A stretch of 64,000 nt of DNA, from assembly GCA_027487835.1 (NCBI GenBank), contig JAIYCU010000001.1, positions 1-64,000 of the forward strand, written 5' to 3'. Source of the DNA: Bacteroidota bacterium. GTDB lineage: Bacteria > Bacteroidota > Bacteroidia > UKL13-3. This document shows positions 8,921 to 19,230 of the stretch, piece after piece (position 1 is the stretch's first letter; each line of letters begins with the position of its first letter). The notes beneath the pieces were generated by a model, which worked only from the letters and a program-made list of their open reading frames with translations, was not told where the DNA came from and did not search any database. The position numbers and the translations under genes were made by a program.

Positions 8921-9853
8921 ATGAAAAAGGCAATTTTAACAACACTATCCATGTTAACTTTTTTTATGATTAGTGCGCAAAACATTAATTATAAAATCAC
9001 CCAAAACGATCCAGAGAAGTTTCATCCTCGCTTGAGTGTGAATACCGTAATTAGTGGAATTGACATTTCTTTAACAAATATAGATGCCATGAACTTTTAT
9101 GTGGCCACCTTTGGCCATTTTATGGTTCAGGATAGAATTGGCATACAGTTTAATGCGCAAACTTCAATTTTAGCCTTGGGCAAGCTAAGCTCAAAAGATC
9201 AAGTTTCTCCTAAAGAGTTAAACCTAGGTGGTGTTTTGTTTCTAGGCAAAAGAACCAAAACCATCAAGGTGAAAGTTGATTTGAAAAGTGAGAATAAAAG
9301 AGTAAATAATAAAGATGTTGTTTCTACCACCTATATTATGGTGCCAGGAAATGTTGTTAAATTTAAGGGCGTTAGAGGTGGCTTATACACTAAAACAACT
9401 GCCTTTAACTTAGGAAATGATGAGAGTTTTGACAAGGTTAATTTAGAATCAGCTTCCATGCGCAATACAGGTTTATATGCTGGGTTAATTAGTCGCCGAC
9501 TTTCAAATTTGGTTGTGGAGGCAACAGGTTATGGCAAGCGCTTTCACTCACTTGGATTTGATTTTTATGTAGATGGAATGGTTCAATTCTCCAATAGATT
9601 TACCCTTAGAGAAACACCTGCTCCAATTTTCCAAGTTCCTTATACAAATGGCCAGGATATTACAGACGATGTAAAAAAAGTGTTTGGTACAAATACCATG
9701 GGTTTCAGAATTGGAATCAATGGATTTCAAATAGCACCCAAAGATGTAACAGGTAAAAAGTTTGGCATGTGCTATAATTTTGAAGCTGGCATCATGCCTT
9801 ATGTTGGATATTATTTTAAGGGAGGTGTGGGCATGACATTATTTAAGAAATAG
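8921..9853 (+). CDS. Secreted protein of unknown function
   Basis: This 310-residue protein has a clear Sec signal peptide ending near ISAQ (residue 20). I do not recognise the mature part. It has alternating hydrophobic and polar residues and ends in a YVGYYFKGGVGMTLF pattern like a closing outer-membrane beta strand, so a small beta-barrel is possible. It is followed after 4 bp by another secreted unknown, with which it probably forms an operon. Divergent from the LuxR-type regulator, it shares an intergenic region of 126 bp with it. Confidence 0.7.
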   Translation: MKKAILTTLSMLTFFMISAQNINYKITQNDPEKFHPRLSVNTVISGIDISLTNIDAMNFYVATFGHFMVQDRIGIQFNAQTSILALGKLSSKDQVSPKELNLGGVLFLGKRTKTIKVKVDLKSENKRVNNKDVVSTTYIMVPGNVVKFKGVRGGLYTKTTAFNLGNDESFDKVNLESASMRNTGLYAGLISRRLSNLVVEATGYGKRFHSLGFDFYVDGMVQFSNRFTLRETPAPIFQVPYTNGQDITDDVKKVFGTNTMGFRIGINGFQIAPKDVTGKKFGMCYNFEAGIMPYVGYYFKGGVGMTLFKK

Positions 9854-9857
9854 ACCT

Positions 9858-10646
9858 ATGAAAGGTATGTTTTTTTTATGCTATTATTTGGGTTTTTCAA
9901 TACTTGGAATGACCCAAACTTTAGATAAGTTTACGTATCTAAAAGATCGGTTTCATCAAGAAGAGTATCTTAATTTCTCTTTTATGCTTGCCAATCTAGA
10001 TAATCCTGCTGCACCAAATAACAGAGCCCTACACAAGCAAAGTGTGCCTTTTATTGATCTTTACTTTTTGAAACCAGATTTTTCAAAGGGTGGCTTGAAC
10101 CGACGGAGCGATTACAAGTTAATACCCGACATGTTTTGGCTTTTTAAACAGATAACTGAAAAGGACGAGAAGAAGCTGTATGCAAATCAAGGTAGTTCCA
10201 TTACAGGTGGGATAATAGGTTGGCATCATTGGTCGTGGAATATTATTGCTAAACCGCAACATTGTATTGGGTTAGGGATAAACCTTAGCGACTATTTTAT
10301 TGGTTCAATCTACCAAGGAGAAAACAATGACATTGTGTTACATGAGCCGCAAGGTTGGCAAATTGGATTAGGGCCTGTAATAACAATGTCAAACAGAATC
10401 AATAATACTTTTGTCTTGATAAGCTCAGCGGCCTATGTACCCTCTTTACTCAAGCCTGTAGATGTTAGCTATGCAAAGGCAGATGATGCTTATCCTAAGC
10501 CGCATTTTTTGCATGGAAACATTACTTTGATGAGTAAATGGGGGTTGTTTATGGAAGGTCAATTTGTGCAGCTTATTAACCGAGGAAATTTGCCAAACCA
10601 AACTAGGCGATTAGACCTTAAACTTGGGTTTGCATTTGTGTTATAA
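9858..10646 (+). CDS. Secreted protein of unknown function
   Basis: This 262-residue protein has a signal peptide ending near GMTQT (residue 20). The mature part has many aromatic residues and glycines, and its last strand, RRLDLKLGFAFVL, looks like the C-terminal strand of an outer-membrane barrel. No named family is recognised. It starts 4 bp after the preceding gene, so the two are likely co-expressed. Its last 29 bp overlap the convergent TPR kinase gene. Confidence 0.7.
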   Translation: MKGMFFLCYYLGFSILGMTQTLDKFTYLKDRFHQEEYLNFSFMLANLDNPAAPNNRALHKQSVPFIDLYFLKPDFSKGGLNRRSDYKLIPDMFWLFKQITEKDEKKLYANQGSSITGGIIGWHHWSWNIIAKPQHCIGLGINLSDYFIGSIYQGENNDIVLHEPQGWQIGLGPVITMSNRINNTFVLISSAAYVPSLLKPVDVSYAKADDAYPKPHFLHGNITLMSKWGLFMEGQFVQLINRGNLPNQTRRLDLKLGFAFVL

Positions 10647-12534
10647 TTGGCATGTATAATTTTAACTCAGTGCCATGCCCTGGGCTACTATTTATAATCA
10701 ATTGCATGCCATTTTCTGTTGCCCTGCTTTCCATATTTCTTAGGCCGTAGCCAGAAGCATAATGATTTTCTAACTTAAATCCTTTGCCATTATCTCTTAT
10801 GATAAAGTGAAGGGTTTTTTCATGCACTTTGGTTTCGATAAGTACATGGTTGCAATCAGCATATTTTATGGCATTATTAATACCTTCTTTTATAATTCTA
10901 TAAACATGCAAGGTTTGCGCAGGAGATAAAATTACAGCTGGAATGGTCTCTGGAAGTATCAATTGAATTCTTCCAAGTTCCAAAACACTTCTTGCATTAT
11001 CTGAAAGCCTTGTAAATAATTGTTCAAGTGTACTTTGATTTTGGTGAATTGCCCAAATGGTTTCTCTTAAACTGCGCATAGCGCCTCTCATTTTATCAGC
11101 CAATTCATTTAGACGTTCTCTTTGAATAGAATTGGTTTCAGCATAGGCTCTTAAATCCATTTCTGAGGCAAGCCAAGTGAGGTCGACACCAAGATTATCA
11201 TGCAAATCCCGTGAGATTCTCACTCTTTCTTCATTCATCGCAAATCGGTTTTGCTGCACTAGCAACTTTTTCTTTTGCTGGTAATACCTCCAATAGCCTA
11301 CAAAAAGTAAGAATAAAACAAGGGCTAACCCGATGCTCCAAATCAATAAGTTAGTGCGTTTTTTTAAGGCAACTTGGGTTTGTAAAAGCTGTTTTTCCTT
11401 ACTTAATGTTTCGTTTTTATGTCGTTCAACTTGATACTTTGCACTGTATTGTTGTGCCAAATTATTTGTTTCGGAATTGTAAATGCTATCTGAGCTTGCC
11501 TTATGGGCCTCCAAGTATTTTAGGGCTTTATCGGTGTTCTTATTTGCTTTGTTCCATTCATATAAATCAAATAGTAAGTTTTGAACTTGGTCGTTTAAAT
11601 TATTTTTTCTTGCATAATTAAGCGCAGTTTCAAAATTTTCTAATGCTTTTTTTTGTTGACCCAAATCACTATAGCAAAAGCCTAAATTTCTGTAAACATT
11701 TGCCAGGCCTGGCTCATCTCCTTGTTCTTTATAAGCTTCTAATGCCTTTAAATAATAATCTTTGCCTTCCTCAGCTCTTTTAGTCATTCGGCATAAAACC
11801 CCAAAAGATTCATAATACTTTGCTTTTTCATTGGCAAATCCCTGTAGTTCTATAAATGGTTTTACAGCCATCATCAAAAGTTCTGCCTTTCTAAGGTCTC
11901 CATATTTTCGGTAAATAATGGCTTGGTTAATTTTAGCCAAAACCTCACCTCTTTCATCTTTAATTGCATGGGCAAGTTCTCTGGCCTTTGTGTACCAGCG
12001 CATGGCTTCTTGCTTGTCTTTTAATTTTTCAAACAGTACACCCAAGTTGTTGCTTATTTGAACCATGCGGGCAGTATCACCTAATTTTTCGTAAATAAAG
12101 TTTGCCTTTGCTTGTTCAACTAAGCTTTGTTTATAGTTTCCTATTTCAAAATAGGCTTGCCCAATTTTAGATAAATTAGCAGCTGCCAATATGGGTTTTC
12201 CTGCTTTCATTCTAAGCACATACGCCTTTTTGTTCAAATATATTACGGAATCAAATTTTCCTGTAACCAAATAGGGCAGGCTCAAATCGTTAAGTGCTTG
12301 GGCAAATAATAATGAATCGGGTTGAACCGAAGCTTCTTTTACAGCGAGTGTTCCGTAATAAATTGCCTTATCTGGTTGCACATACATTAATTGAAAACAG
12401 AGTTCACCCAAAGTTTGAATCCGAAGTTTCCCCTTTTGATTTGGTAAAATGTTTTCAAGTGAATCAATTGATTGCGCCTTGCCAAGCCCTAAATTGATAC
12501 ATATATATAATAATAGTAAAAGTTGTTTCCTCAT
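10618..12534 (-). CDS. TPR-containing HisKA_3-type sensor histidine kinase
   Basis: This 638-residue protein has a signal peptide (1-20), about six TPR repeats over 30-340, a coiled coil, one membrane segment near 395-415, a HisKA_3 dimerisation helix with His445 (RISRDLHDNLG), and a compact HATPase_c domain with DNGKGF and GYGLRNM motifs. Kinases with HisKA_3 pair with NarL/LuxR-type regulators. The nearest one is at 8144-8794 on the same strand, with two secreted genes lying between them on the other strand. I infer they are partners. The 3' end overlaps the convergent secreted gene by 29 bp. Confidence 0.92.
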   Translation of the reverse strand: MRKQLLLLLYICINLGLGKAQSIDSLENILPNQKGKLRIQTLGELCFQLMYVQPDKAIYYGTLAVKEASVQPDSLLFAQALNDLSLPYLVTGKFDSVIYLNKKAYVLRMKAGKPILAAANLSKIGQAYFEIGNYKQSLVEQAKANFIYEKLGDTARMVQISNNLGVLFEKLKDKQEAMRWYTKARELAHAIKDERGEVLAKINQAIIYRKYGDLRKAELLMMAVKPFIELQGFANEKAKYYESFGVLCRMTKRAEEGKDYYLKALEAYKEQGDEPGLANVYRNLGFCYSDLGQQKKALENFETALNYARKNNLNDQVQNLLFDLYEWNKANKNTDKALKYLEAHKASSDSIYNSETNNLAQQYSAKYQVERHKNETLSKEKQLLQTQVALKKRTNLLIWSIGLALVLFLLFVGYWRYYQQKKKLLVQQNRFAMNEERVRISRDLHDNLGVDLTWLASEMDLRAYAETNSIQRERLNELADKMRGAMRSLRETIWAIHQNQSTLEQLFTRLSDNARSVLELGRIQLILPETIPAVILSPAQTLHVYRIIKEGINNAIKYADCNHVLIETKVHEKTLHFIIRDNGKGFKLENHYASGYGLRNMESRATENGMQLIINSSPGHGTELKLYMPIITQMQTQV

Positions 12535-12572
12535 TGGTTCACCAAATATAGGAAATAGCCTACATTCTATCT

Positions 12573-12580
12573 TACCTTTG
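12573..12580 (+). promoter_or_regulatory. -7 box (TACCTTTG), 4 nt before an ATG
   Basis: This is an exact match to TAnnTTTG. Its final G is 4 nt from the ATG at 12585, so the transcript should start at or beside the initiation codon. The SCO1 mRNA would then be leaderless or nearly so. No convincing -33 element is visible. Confidence 0.5.
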
Positions 12581-12584
12581 TGGC

Positions 12585-13208
12585 ATGAATCGGTTTATTA
12601 TTATATTATTTTTAGGACTATTGGCCTGTAATTCAGAAAAGAAACAATTACCAATTCTTGGGGAGCGAACCACAAAAATCACCGAAATTAACGGAAAAAC
12701 TAGTGTTGATACTATTTATGCCACTGTGCCTTATTTTTCATTTATTAATCAAAATGGAGATAGCTTGACCCAAACTGCCTTGAAAGGGAAAATTTATGTA
12801 GCAGATTTTTTCTTCATCTCATGCCCAACCATTTGCCCTATTATGAAGAAGGAAATGATTAGGGTTTATGAGGCCTTTAAAGGAGATACCGCTATCGCTT
12901 TGTTAAGTCATACCATCGACCCACAACATGATTCGCTTCCATTGCTTAAGCAATATGCAAGTGACTTAGGTTCGGACGGGAAGCAATGGCAGTTTTTAAC
13001 AGGGAACCGCGAGAAGATTTATGAAATGGCAGAAAAGGGATATTATGCCACGGCCTTACCAGATAGCACTGCACCAGGAGGATTTGTGCACAGCGGTGGA
13101 TTTATTTTGGTAGATAGATTGGCTAGGGTAAGAGGTATTTATGATGGCACCGATCCCAAGCAAGTAAGTCAACTCATTAAAGATTTAGCTCTTTTGAAAC
13201 AAGAATGA
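12585..13208 (+). CDS. SCO1/SenC/PrrC family copper-binding lipoprotein
   Basis: This 207-residue protein has a lipoprotein signal (LLAC, Cys15) and a thioredoxin-like SCO domain. The copper ligands are visible: Cys80 and Cys84 in FFISCPTICP, and His169 in GGFVHSGG. SCO proteins deliver copper to, or reduce thiols in, the CuA site of cytochrome c oxidase. It overlaps the following cytochrome c gene by 4 bp (ATGA), supporting a shared role in respiration. No oxidase subunit lies in the window. The ATG is supported by the lipoprotein signal and the -7 box just before it. Confidence 0.93.
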   Translation: MNRFIIILFLGLLACNSEKKQLPILGERTTKITEINGKTSVDTIYATVPYFSFINQNGDSLTQTALKGKIYVADFFFISCPTICPIMKKEMIRVYEAFKGDTAIALLSHTIDPQHDSLPLLKQYASDLGSDGKQWQFLTGNREKIYEMAEKGYYATALPDSTAPGGFVHSGGFILVDRLARVRGIYDGTDPKQVSQLIKDLALLKQE

Positions 13209-13609
13209 GAAATTTTATAATCCTAATCTTTAGCGTTTTTATTTTCGCCTGTTCAGACAATGAATTGGCCGATATGCATCGGATAAGTAACGGGGCAAAA
13301 TTATATAAAATGAATTGCGCAAACTGCCACCAAGAAAACGGGGAAGGCTTGGCTAAATTAATGCCACCTCTTTTAAAAAGTGATTGGTTCGAGAAAAATA
13401 TAGAAGAATTACCCTGTCTAATTAAAGTTGGTAATAAAGGCCCAATTACCGTGAACGGCTTGGTGTATACACAGCCAATGCCTGGGTTTGGACATTTATC
13501 GGATTCCGAAATCAAAGATGTTTCGGTGTTTGTGGCGCAAAAATTTGGAAATTTAACATGGGAGCAAGCAGATTCTTTGTTTTCAAGACCTATAAATTCT
13601 TGCAACTAA
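13205..13609 (+). CDS. Class I c-type cytochrome, lipoprotein
   Basis: This 134-residue protein has a short lipoprotein signal (IFAC, Cys16), one heme motif CANCH (Cys38, Cys41, His42), and a likely distal ligand Met92 in QPMPGFGHLSD. It should carry one covalent heme c on the outer side of the membrane and shuttle electrons, possibly to a copper oxidase. It is translationally coupled to the SCO1-like gene by a 4-bp overlap. Extra cysteines (Cys71, Cys133) are outside the heme motif. Confidence 0.92.
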   Translation: MRNFIILIFSVFIFACSDNELADMHRISNGAKLYKMNCANCHQENGEGLAKLMPPLLKSDWFEKNIEELPCLIKVGNKGPITVNGLVYTQPMPGFGHLSDSEIKDVSVFVAQKFGNLTWEQADSLFSRPINSCN

Positions 13610-13663
13610 GGTTTTGGGAATTCAGATAATCAAACTAAGTTTGCCAACCCAAAAATTACCATT

Positions 13664-14776
13664 ATGATCATTGGTGTTCCAAAAGAAATTAAAAACAACG
13701 AAAACCGCGTAGGTTTAACACCCGCAGGCGTTTCGGCCTTTGCTAAGGCAAATCATCAAGTATTTGTGCAGGCTACAGCTGGTAACGGCAGTGGCTTTAG
13801 CGATGAAGAATACGCGGCTGCAGGTGCAACTATTCTGTCTACCATTGAAGAAATTTACGGCAAAGCCGAAATGATAATCAAGGTAAAAGAGCCAATTGAA
13901 ACAGAATATCCTTTGATTAAAGAAGGACAATTATTATTCACTTATTTTCACTTTGCTTCATACGAACCGCTAACCAATGCAATGATTGAGCGTAAAGCGG
14001 TTTGTTTAGCTTATGAAACGGTAGAGAAAAAAGATCGTTCATTACCTTTACTTGTTCCTATGAGCGAAGTTGCAGGTAGAATGAGTATTCAAGAAGGAGC
14101 TAAATACCTAGAAAAACCAATGGGTGGAAGAGGAATTTTACTGGGTGGCGTGCCCGGAGTAAAACCTGCTCAAGTATTGGTATTAGGGGGAGGTATAGTT
14201 GGTACGCAAGCGGCAAAAATGGCAGCGGGCATGGCAGCAGATGTAACCATTATGGATATTTCTATACCGCGTTTACGTGAGTTGGATGATATTCTTCCAG
14301 CCAATGTTAAAACGGTTTTTTCAAATGATTATAATATCAAAGAAGCCATTAAAACAGCAGATTTGATTGTAGGTGCAGTTTTAATTCCAGGTGCAAAAGC
14401 TCCGCATCTTATTACCCGCGATATGTTGGGTCTTATGAGAAAAGGAACTGTGCTAGTAGACGTTGCGGTTGATCAAGGTGGTTGTATCGAAACGTGTAAG
14501 CCTACAACACACGAAAATCCAACGTATGAAATTGATGGTATCATCCATTATTGTGTAGCTAATATGCCAGGCGCTGTGCCTTATACTTCTACTTTAGCTT
14601 TAACAAATGCAACGCTTCCTTATGCTTTGCAATTGGCTAATAAAGGATGGCAAAAAGCTTGTCAGGATAATGAGGAACTAAGATTAGGTTTAAATGTTGT
14701 AAATGGTAAAGTGGTTTACAAAGGTGTTTCTGATGCTTTTGGATTGCCATATACACCGGTAACAGAAATCTTGTAA
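13664..14776 (+). CDS. ald: Alanine dehydrogenase
   Basis: This 370-residue enzyme matches alanine dehydrogenase along its full length. It starts with MIIGVPKEIKNNENRVGLTP, has the VKVKEP and YFHFAS segments of the catalytic cleft, the dinucleotide-binding GGGIVGTQAAKMA loop (about 175-187), and VDVAVDQGG. It converts L-alanine, NAD+ and water to pyruvate, ammonia and NADH, and the reverse. It is a cytoplasmic, single-gene unit closed by a strong hairpin terminator. Confidence 0.97.
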   Translation: MIIGVPKEIKNNENRVGLTPAGVSAFAKANHQVFVQATAGNGSGFSDEEYAAAGATILSTIEEIYGKAEMIIKVKEPIETEYPLIKEGQLLFTYFHFASYEPLTNAMIERKAVCLAYETVEKKDRSLPLLVPMSEVAGRMSIQEGAKYLEKPMGGRGILLGGVPGVKPAQVLVLGGGIVGTQAAKMAAGMAADVTIMDISIPRLRELDDILPANVKTVFSNDYNIKEAIKTADLIVGAVLIPGAKAPHLITRDMLGLMRKGTVLVDVAVDQGGCIETCKPTTHENPTYEIDGIIHYCVANMPGAVPYTSTLALTNATLPYALQLANKGWQKACQDNEELRLGLNVVNGKVVYKGVSDAFGLPYTPVTEIL

Positions 14777-14797
14777 TTTTTCTTACCAAATAAATTA

Positions 14798-14833
14798 AAA
14801 AGGCTGTGCTAAAATTTTAGCGCAGCCTTTTTT
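14798..14833. terminator. Rho-independent terminator, likely bidirectional
   Basis: AAAGGCTG(T/C)GCTAAAA pairs with TTTTAGCGCAGCCTTT with almost no loop, with A-tracts and T-tracts on the two sides. It sits between the convergent alanine dehydrogenase and the barrel-containing gene, so it can serve both. Confidence 0.85.
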
Positions 14834-14848
14834 TATGCTTGCTTTAAC

Positions 14849-16351
14849 TTAAAAACGTTTTCTTAAGAATAGGTTTAGTCCGGTGCTCCAAGGGCGTTGT
14901 CCTATCCAATTTTCAGCTTCAACCAAGTTGTTAATGCCTACTCTAAGTTGTGGCATTGCACCCACATCCAAAGTGCTACCCATTTGCCAAACAATGGCAG
15001 GTGAGAAATTTACAAACCACATGTTTTTATAGGTTGGAAATGACGCTTTGTCACTAATAACCATCAATCCAATACAGCTTTGATCAGGTAAATAGGCATT
15101 AACCAAATTTAATTTGCCATAGCTCAGGCCCAGGTTTAAATCAAAACCAACATGCTCTCCCCTGAAAATTTTATATCCAATGGAAACTGGAATTTCTGTG
15201 AAGCTATATTTATTTTTGGTGGTGTAAGAAGAGCCTACAACGATTGAATCTGAATTATGCATATAAAAATTAGCTGCATAACCCCTTTGAGGAACTGAGT
15301 CGGCATTGGTTAAATTATACCTAACATCTTGGGTAAAAGATAAAATTCCTATGCCTGCCCTTATAAAAAGCTTTTCGGTGATAGCATATTCTCCTGATAG
15401 GTTTGCATTATAATCAATTTCGGGGTTTTCAATTTCTTTTCTTAAGGCCAGGGCCTTTGATAATTGAGCGCTATTATTGGCAGGGGCAATTAATTGCATA
15501 AAACTCATATGCGCACCAATACTTGCAACGATGGAAAGTTTAGAAAGTTCTAAGTCACTTTCCATGTAGGCGTTTGTTTTAACTGCTGGACTCACAAGTT
15601 GGGAGTCGAGCAAGATTTTATTATCAGATATAGGTTTATCTGCTGCAATTTCTTTTACCTTATTTTGCAAGTCTGCAATTGGAGAAGCTTGTTTGGGTGC
15701 TTCTTGGCTTGGGCCAGCATTTGTTTGAGTGCTTGCAACTTGGTTGGGAGGTAATTGTGTTGAAACAATTTTATTTGTGCTGCTATTTGATTGGGATTCT
15801 TCTGCGCTTAAAGCGAGGGTTGGTTCAAGCCTTGCCTTCTTTTTTTGCTGAATAAAGGATTGCGTATTTGCCTTATTTTCCTCAAAATTAGTTTGGTTCA
15901 GCCCGGATAATACTTGCTTTTTGCTAGCCGCTGTTTTTGTTGTTTTTAGTTTAATTGAGGCTTGTACGCTTGGTTTCGCAGCTTTAACGCTTTGTGACTC
16001 AATTTTTGTGGTATTTTTGGCTTGAACCCAAGCCAAATTTTCTTCAGACGGGTTAAATTGAAAGTATCCAATAGTACCAGCAAGGCTAACTAATACTAGG
16101 GCACTGCTAAGCCAAAGCCAGCCGAATCTTCTTTTCTTTTCTGGCAATTGGGCCGAAAGTTGGTCCCAAGTTTCAGATTTGGGTTCTACTGAAAAATTAT
16201 GAAGTTTCTGTTGCAATTTGGGTTCAAAAGTATCTGTGCTGATATTTTGAGCAATCTTATCCCACAGGGCATCAGAAGGTTTGAACTCCATCCCGTCTAG
16301 GTTCTCTTGCAACTTCTGTTCAAAACTATTTTGCTTCTTCAAAGGGTTCAT
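14849..16351 (-). CDS. Sigma-factor-linked membrane protein with C-terminal beta-barrel-like domain
   Basis: This 500-residue protein sits just after an ECF sigma gene, overlapping it by 26 bp. Its N-terminus carries two similar 28-residue segments, FEQKLQENLDGMEFKPSDALWDKIAQ.. (10-37) and FEPKLQQKLHNFSVEPKSETWDQLSA.. (42-69). They are followed by KKRR and one membrane span (77-96), then a long low-complexity Ser/Gln/Lys linker, then a C-terminal part (about 280-500) with glycine/aromatic strands ending in LFLRKRF, like an outer-membrane barrel domain. The layout suggests an anti-sigma-like cytoplasmic region linked to an envelope sensor; this is inference from context. Confidence 0.8.
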   Translation of the reverse strand: MNPLKKQNSFEQKLQENLDGMEFKPSDALWDKIAQNISTDTFEPKLQQKLHNFSVEPKSETWDQLSAQLPEKKRRFGWLWLSSALVLVSLAGTIGYFQFNPSEENLAWVQAKNTTKIESQSVKAAKPSVQASIKLKTTKTAASKKQVLSGLNQTNFEENKANTQSFIQQKKKARLEPTLALSAEESQSNSSTNKIVSTQLPPNQVASTQTNAGPSQEAPKQASPIADLQNKVKEIAADKPISDNKILLDSQLVSPAVKTNAYMESDLELSKLSIVASIGAHMSFMQLIAPANNSAQLSKALALRKEIENPEIDYNANLSGEYAITEKLFIRAGIGILSFTQDVRYNLTNADSVPQRGYAANFYMHNSDSIVVGSSYTTKNKYSFTEIPVSIGYKIFRGEHVGFDLNLGLSYGKLNLVNAYLPDQSCIGLMVISDKASFPTYKNMWFVNFSPAIVWQMGSTLDVGAMPQLRVGINNLVEAENWIGQRPWSTGLNLFLRKRF

Positions 16352-16889
16352 TCATTATTTGGTAATGCTTGGCCAATAAGGCTTGCATATTTTGTTTTGC
16401 TCTTGAATATTGAGATTTTGAGGTGCCAACGGCAATATTTAATTTTTCGGCAATTTCTTTATGGGAATACCCTTCAATTGCGTAGAGATTAAAAATAGCG
16501 CGATAGCCTTCAGGCAGATGTTGAATAAGCGCAACAATCTCTTTTGCACTTATTTTTTCAAGTAATTCATCATGATAGGGGGCATCATAATTTTCTTGAT
16601 CAAGGTCTTCCTGAAATTTTCTGCTACGGTGTTTATAATGATTTATAGCATTGTAAACCATGATACGCCTTACCCATCCTTCAAAGCTTCCTTCGTTTTT
16701 AAATTTAGAAATACCTTGAAACACCTTCAGAAATCCTTCTTGTAGCATGTCTTCAGCTTCTGAGCGATCTTTGGCGTAACGCATGCAAACACCTAGCATT
16801 TTTCCTGCAAAGTGCTCATAAAGTGCTTTTTGAGCCGATCTCTCGCCCGCAATGCAGCCTTGTATGATATTTGCCTCTTGGTATGCCAT
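16326..16889 (-). CDS. ECF-type RNA polymerase sigma factor
   Basis: This 187-residue protein has sigma region 2 (about 20-90, with RSEAEDMLQEGFLKVF and FEGWVRRIMVYNAINHYK) and region 4 (about 125-180, with LPEGYRAIFNLYAIEGYSHKEIAEKL). It lacks regions 1 and 3, as in ECF sigma factors. It redirects RNA polymerase to a small regulon. The gene downstream, overlapping by 26 bp, likely encodes its membrane regulator. It is close to the RpoE-like group common in Bacteroidota. Confidence 0.94.
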   Translation of the reverse strand: MAYQEANIIQGCIAGERSAQKALYEHFAGKMLGVCMRYAKDRSEAEDMLQEGFLKVFQGISKFKNEGSFEGWVRRIMVYNAINHYKHRSRKFQEDLDQENYDAPYHDELLEKISAKEIVALIQHLPEGYRAIFNLYAIEGYSHKEIAEKLNIAVGTSKSQYSRAKQNMQALLAKHYQIMNEPFEEAK

Positions 16890-17021
16890 GAATATTTGCT
16901 ATAAGTTAAAGTCAGTTTGACCCTTTAAAAGGTTGTATCCTTGTCACGAAAATAGTCAGAAAAAATAGGAGTGGGACAAAATTTCTAGCTAGGTATGCAA
17001 AACTGTCAGCATTTTTTGCTT

Positions 17022-17035
17022 GGCATAGCTTTGGC
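17022..17035 (+). promoter_or_regulatory. Sigma-54-like -24/-12 promoter before groES
   Basis: TTGGCATAGCTTTGGCA carries GG at 17022-17023 and GC at 17034-17035 with exactly 10 bases between them, the spacing required by sigma-54. The -24 part (TTGGCA) fits well. The -12 part (TTTGGC) has one extra mismatch to TTGC. It lies 43 bp before the groES ATG. CTGTCA lies just upstream (17003-17008). Confidence 0.5.
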
Positions 17036-17078
17036 AAAGGGAAGAGGGTATTCGTTAACCAATAAAAATCTAAATTAT

Positions 17079-17366
17079 ATGTCAGTAAATTTAAAACCCA
17101 TTGCAGGCACTCAAAATCGTGTAGTGGTTGAGCCTGCGCCAGCAGAAGAAAAAACAGCATCAGGTATCATTATTCCAGATACAGCTAAAGAAAAGCCACA
17201 AAGAGGCACTGTAGTATCTGTAAGTGAAGTAGATGAAAAAGGAAACAAACCTGCGGTTAAAGCTGGAGACGTTGTACTTTATGGAAAGTATGCAGGAACT
17301 GAAATTACAGTAGAAGGCAAAGATTATTTGATCATGCGTGAAAGTGACATTTTTGCTACCATTTAA
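17079..17366 (+). CDS. groES: Co-chaperonin GroES (Hsp10)
   Basis: This is a 95-residue protein of the normal GroES length. It contains the mobile-loop segment [23 protein letters not shown] (written here in parts: [12 protein letters not shown] then TAKEKPQRG), the [13 protein letters not shown] segment, and the C-terminal RESDIFA. I chose the ATG at 17079: it gives the standard N-terminus [15 protein letters not shown], while the longer open frame back to 16995 runs through the promoter. It caps the GroEL ring during folding. groEL follows after 24 bp. Confidence 0.98.
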   Translation: MSVNLKPIAGTQNRVVVEPAPAEEKTASGIIIPDTAKEKPQRGTVVSVSEVDEKGNKPAVKAGDVVLYGKYAGTEITVEGKDYLIMRESDIFATI

Positions 17367-17372
17367 TTTTAG

Positions 17373-19028
<1,656 letters not shown>

Positions 19029-19076
19029 ATCAGGATTGAGTTGGAGAGTGAGTAGGGAGATCCTATTACAAAATAA

Positions 19077-19109
19077 AATCCCGGAGCATTTGCTTCGGGA
19101 TTTTTTTTG
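19077..19109 (+). terminator. Rho-independent terminator after groEL
   Basis: AATCCCGGAGCA-TT-TGCTTCGGGATT forms a 12-bp hairpin with one G-T pair and is followed by a run of T. It ends the groES-groEL transcript about 50 bp after the stop. Confidence 0.92.
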
Positions 19110-19202
19110 TTACTATTCTATTGCCTCGTGCCTTTATGAATTAGTCTTTTTTGGTTTGAACCAAACTAGGTTTTCAACTAAGTTATAATAACATTTATCC
19201 TT

Positions 19203-19210
19203 TATATTCG
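19203..19210 (+). promoter_or_regulatory. -7 box variant (TATATTCG)
   Basis: This matches TAnnTTYG, 20 nt before the ATG at 19231. A copy of the GGTTTGAACC palindrome lies 41 bp upstream (19153-19162). Confidence 0.45.
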
Positions 19211-19230
19211 TTAATCGATTTTTAACAACT

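Noticed and set aside
16995-17078. Longer GroES start at 16995
   Set aside because: It runs through the -24/-12 promoter and adds 28 residues not found in GroES. The ATG at 17079 gives the standard length.
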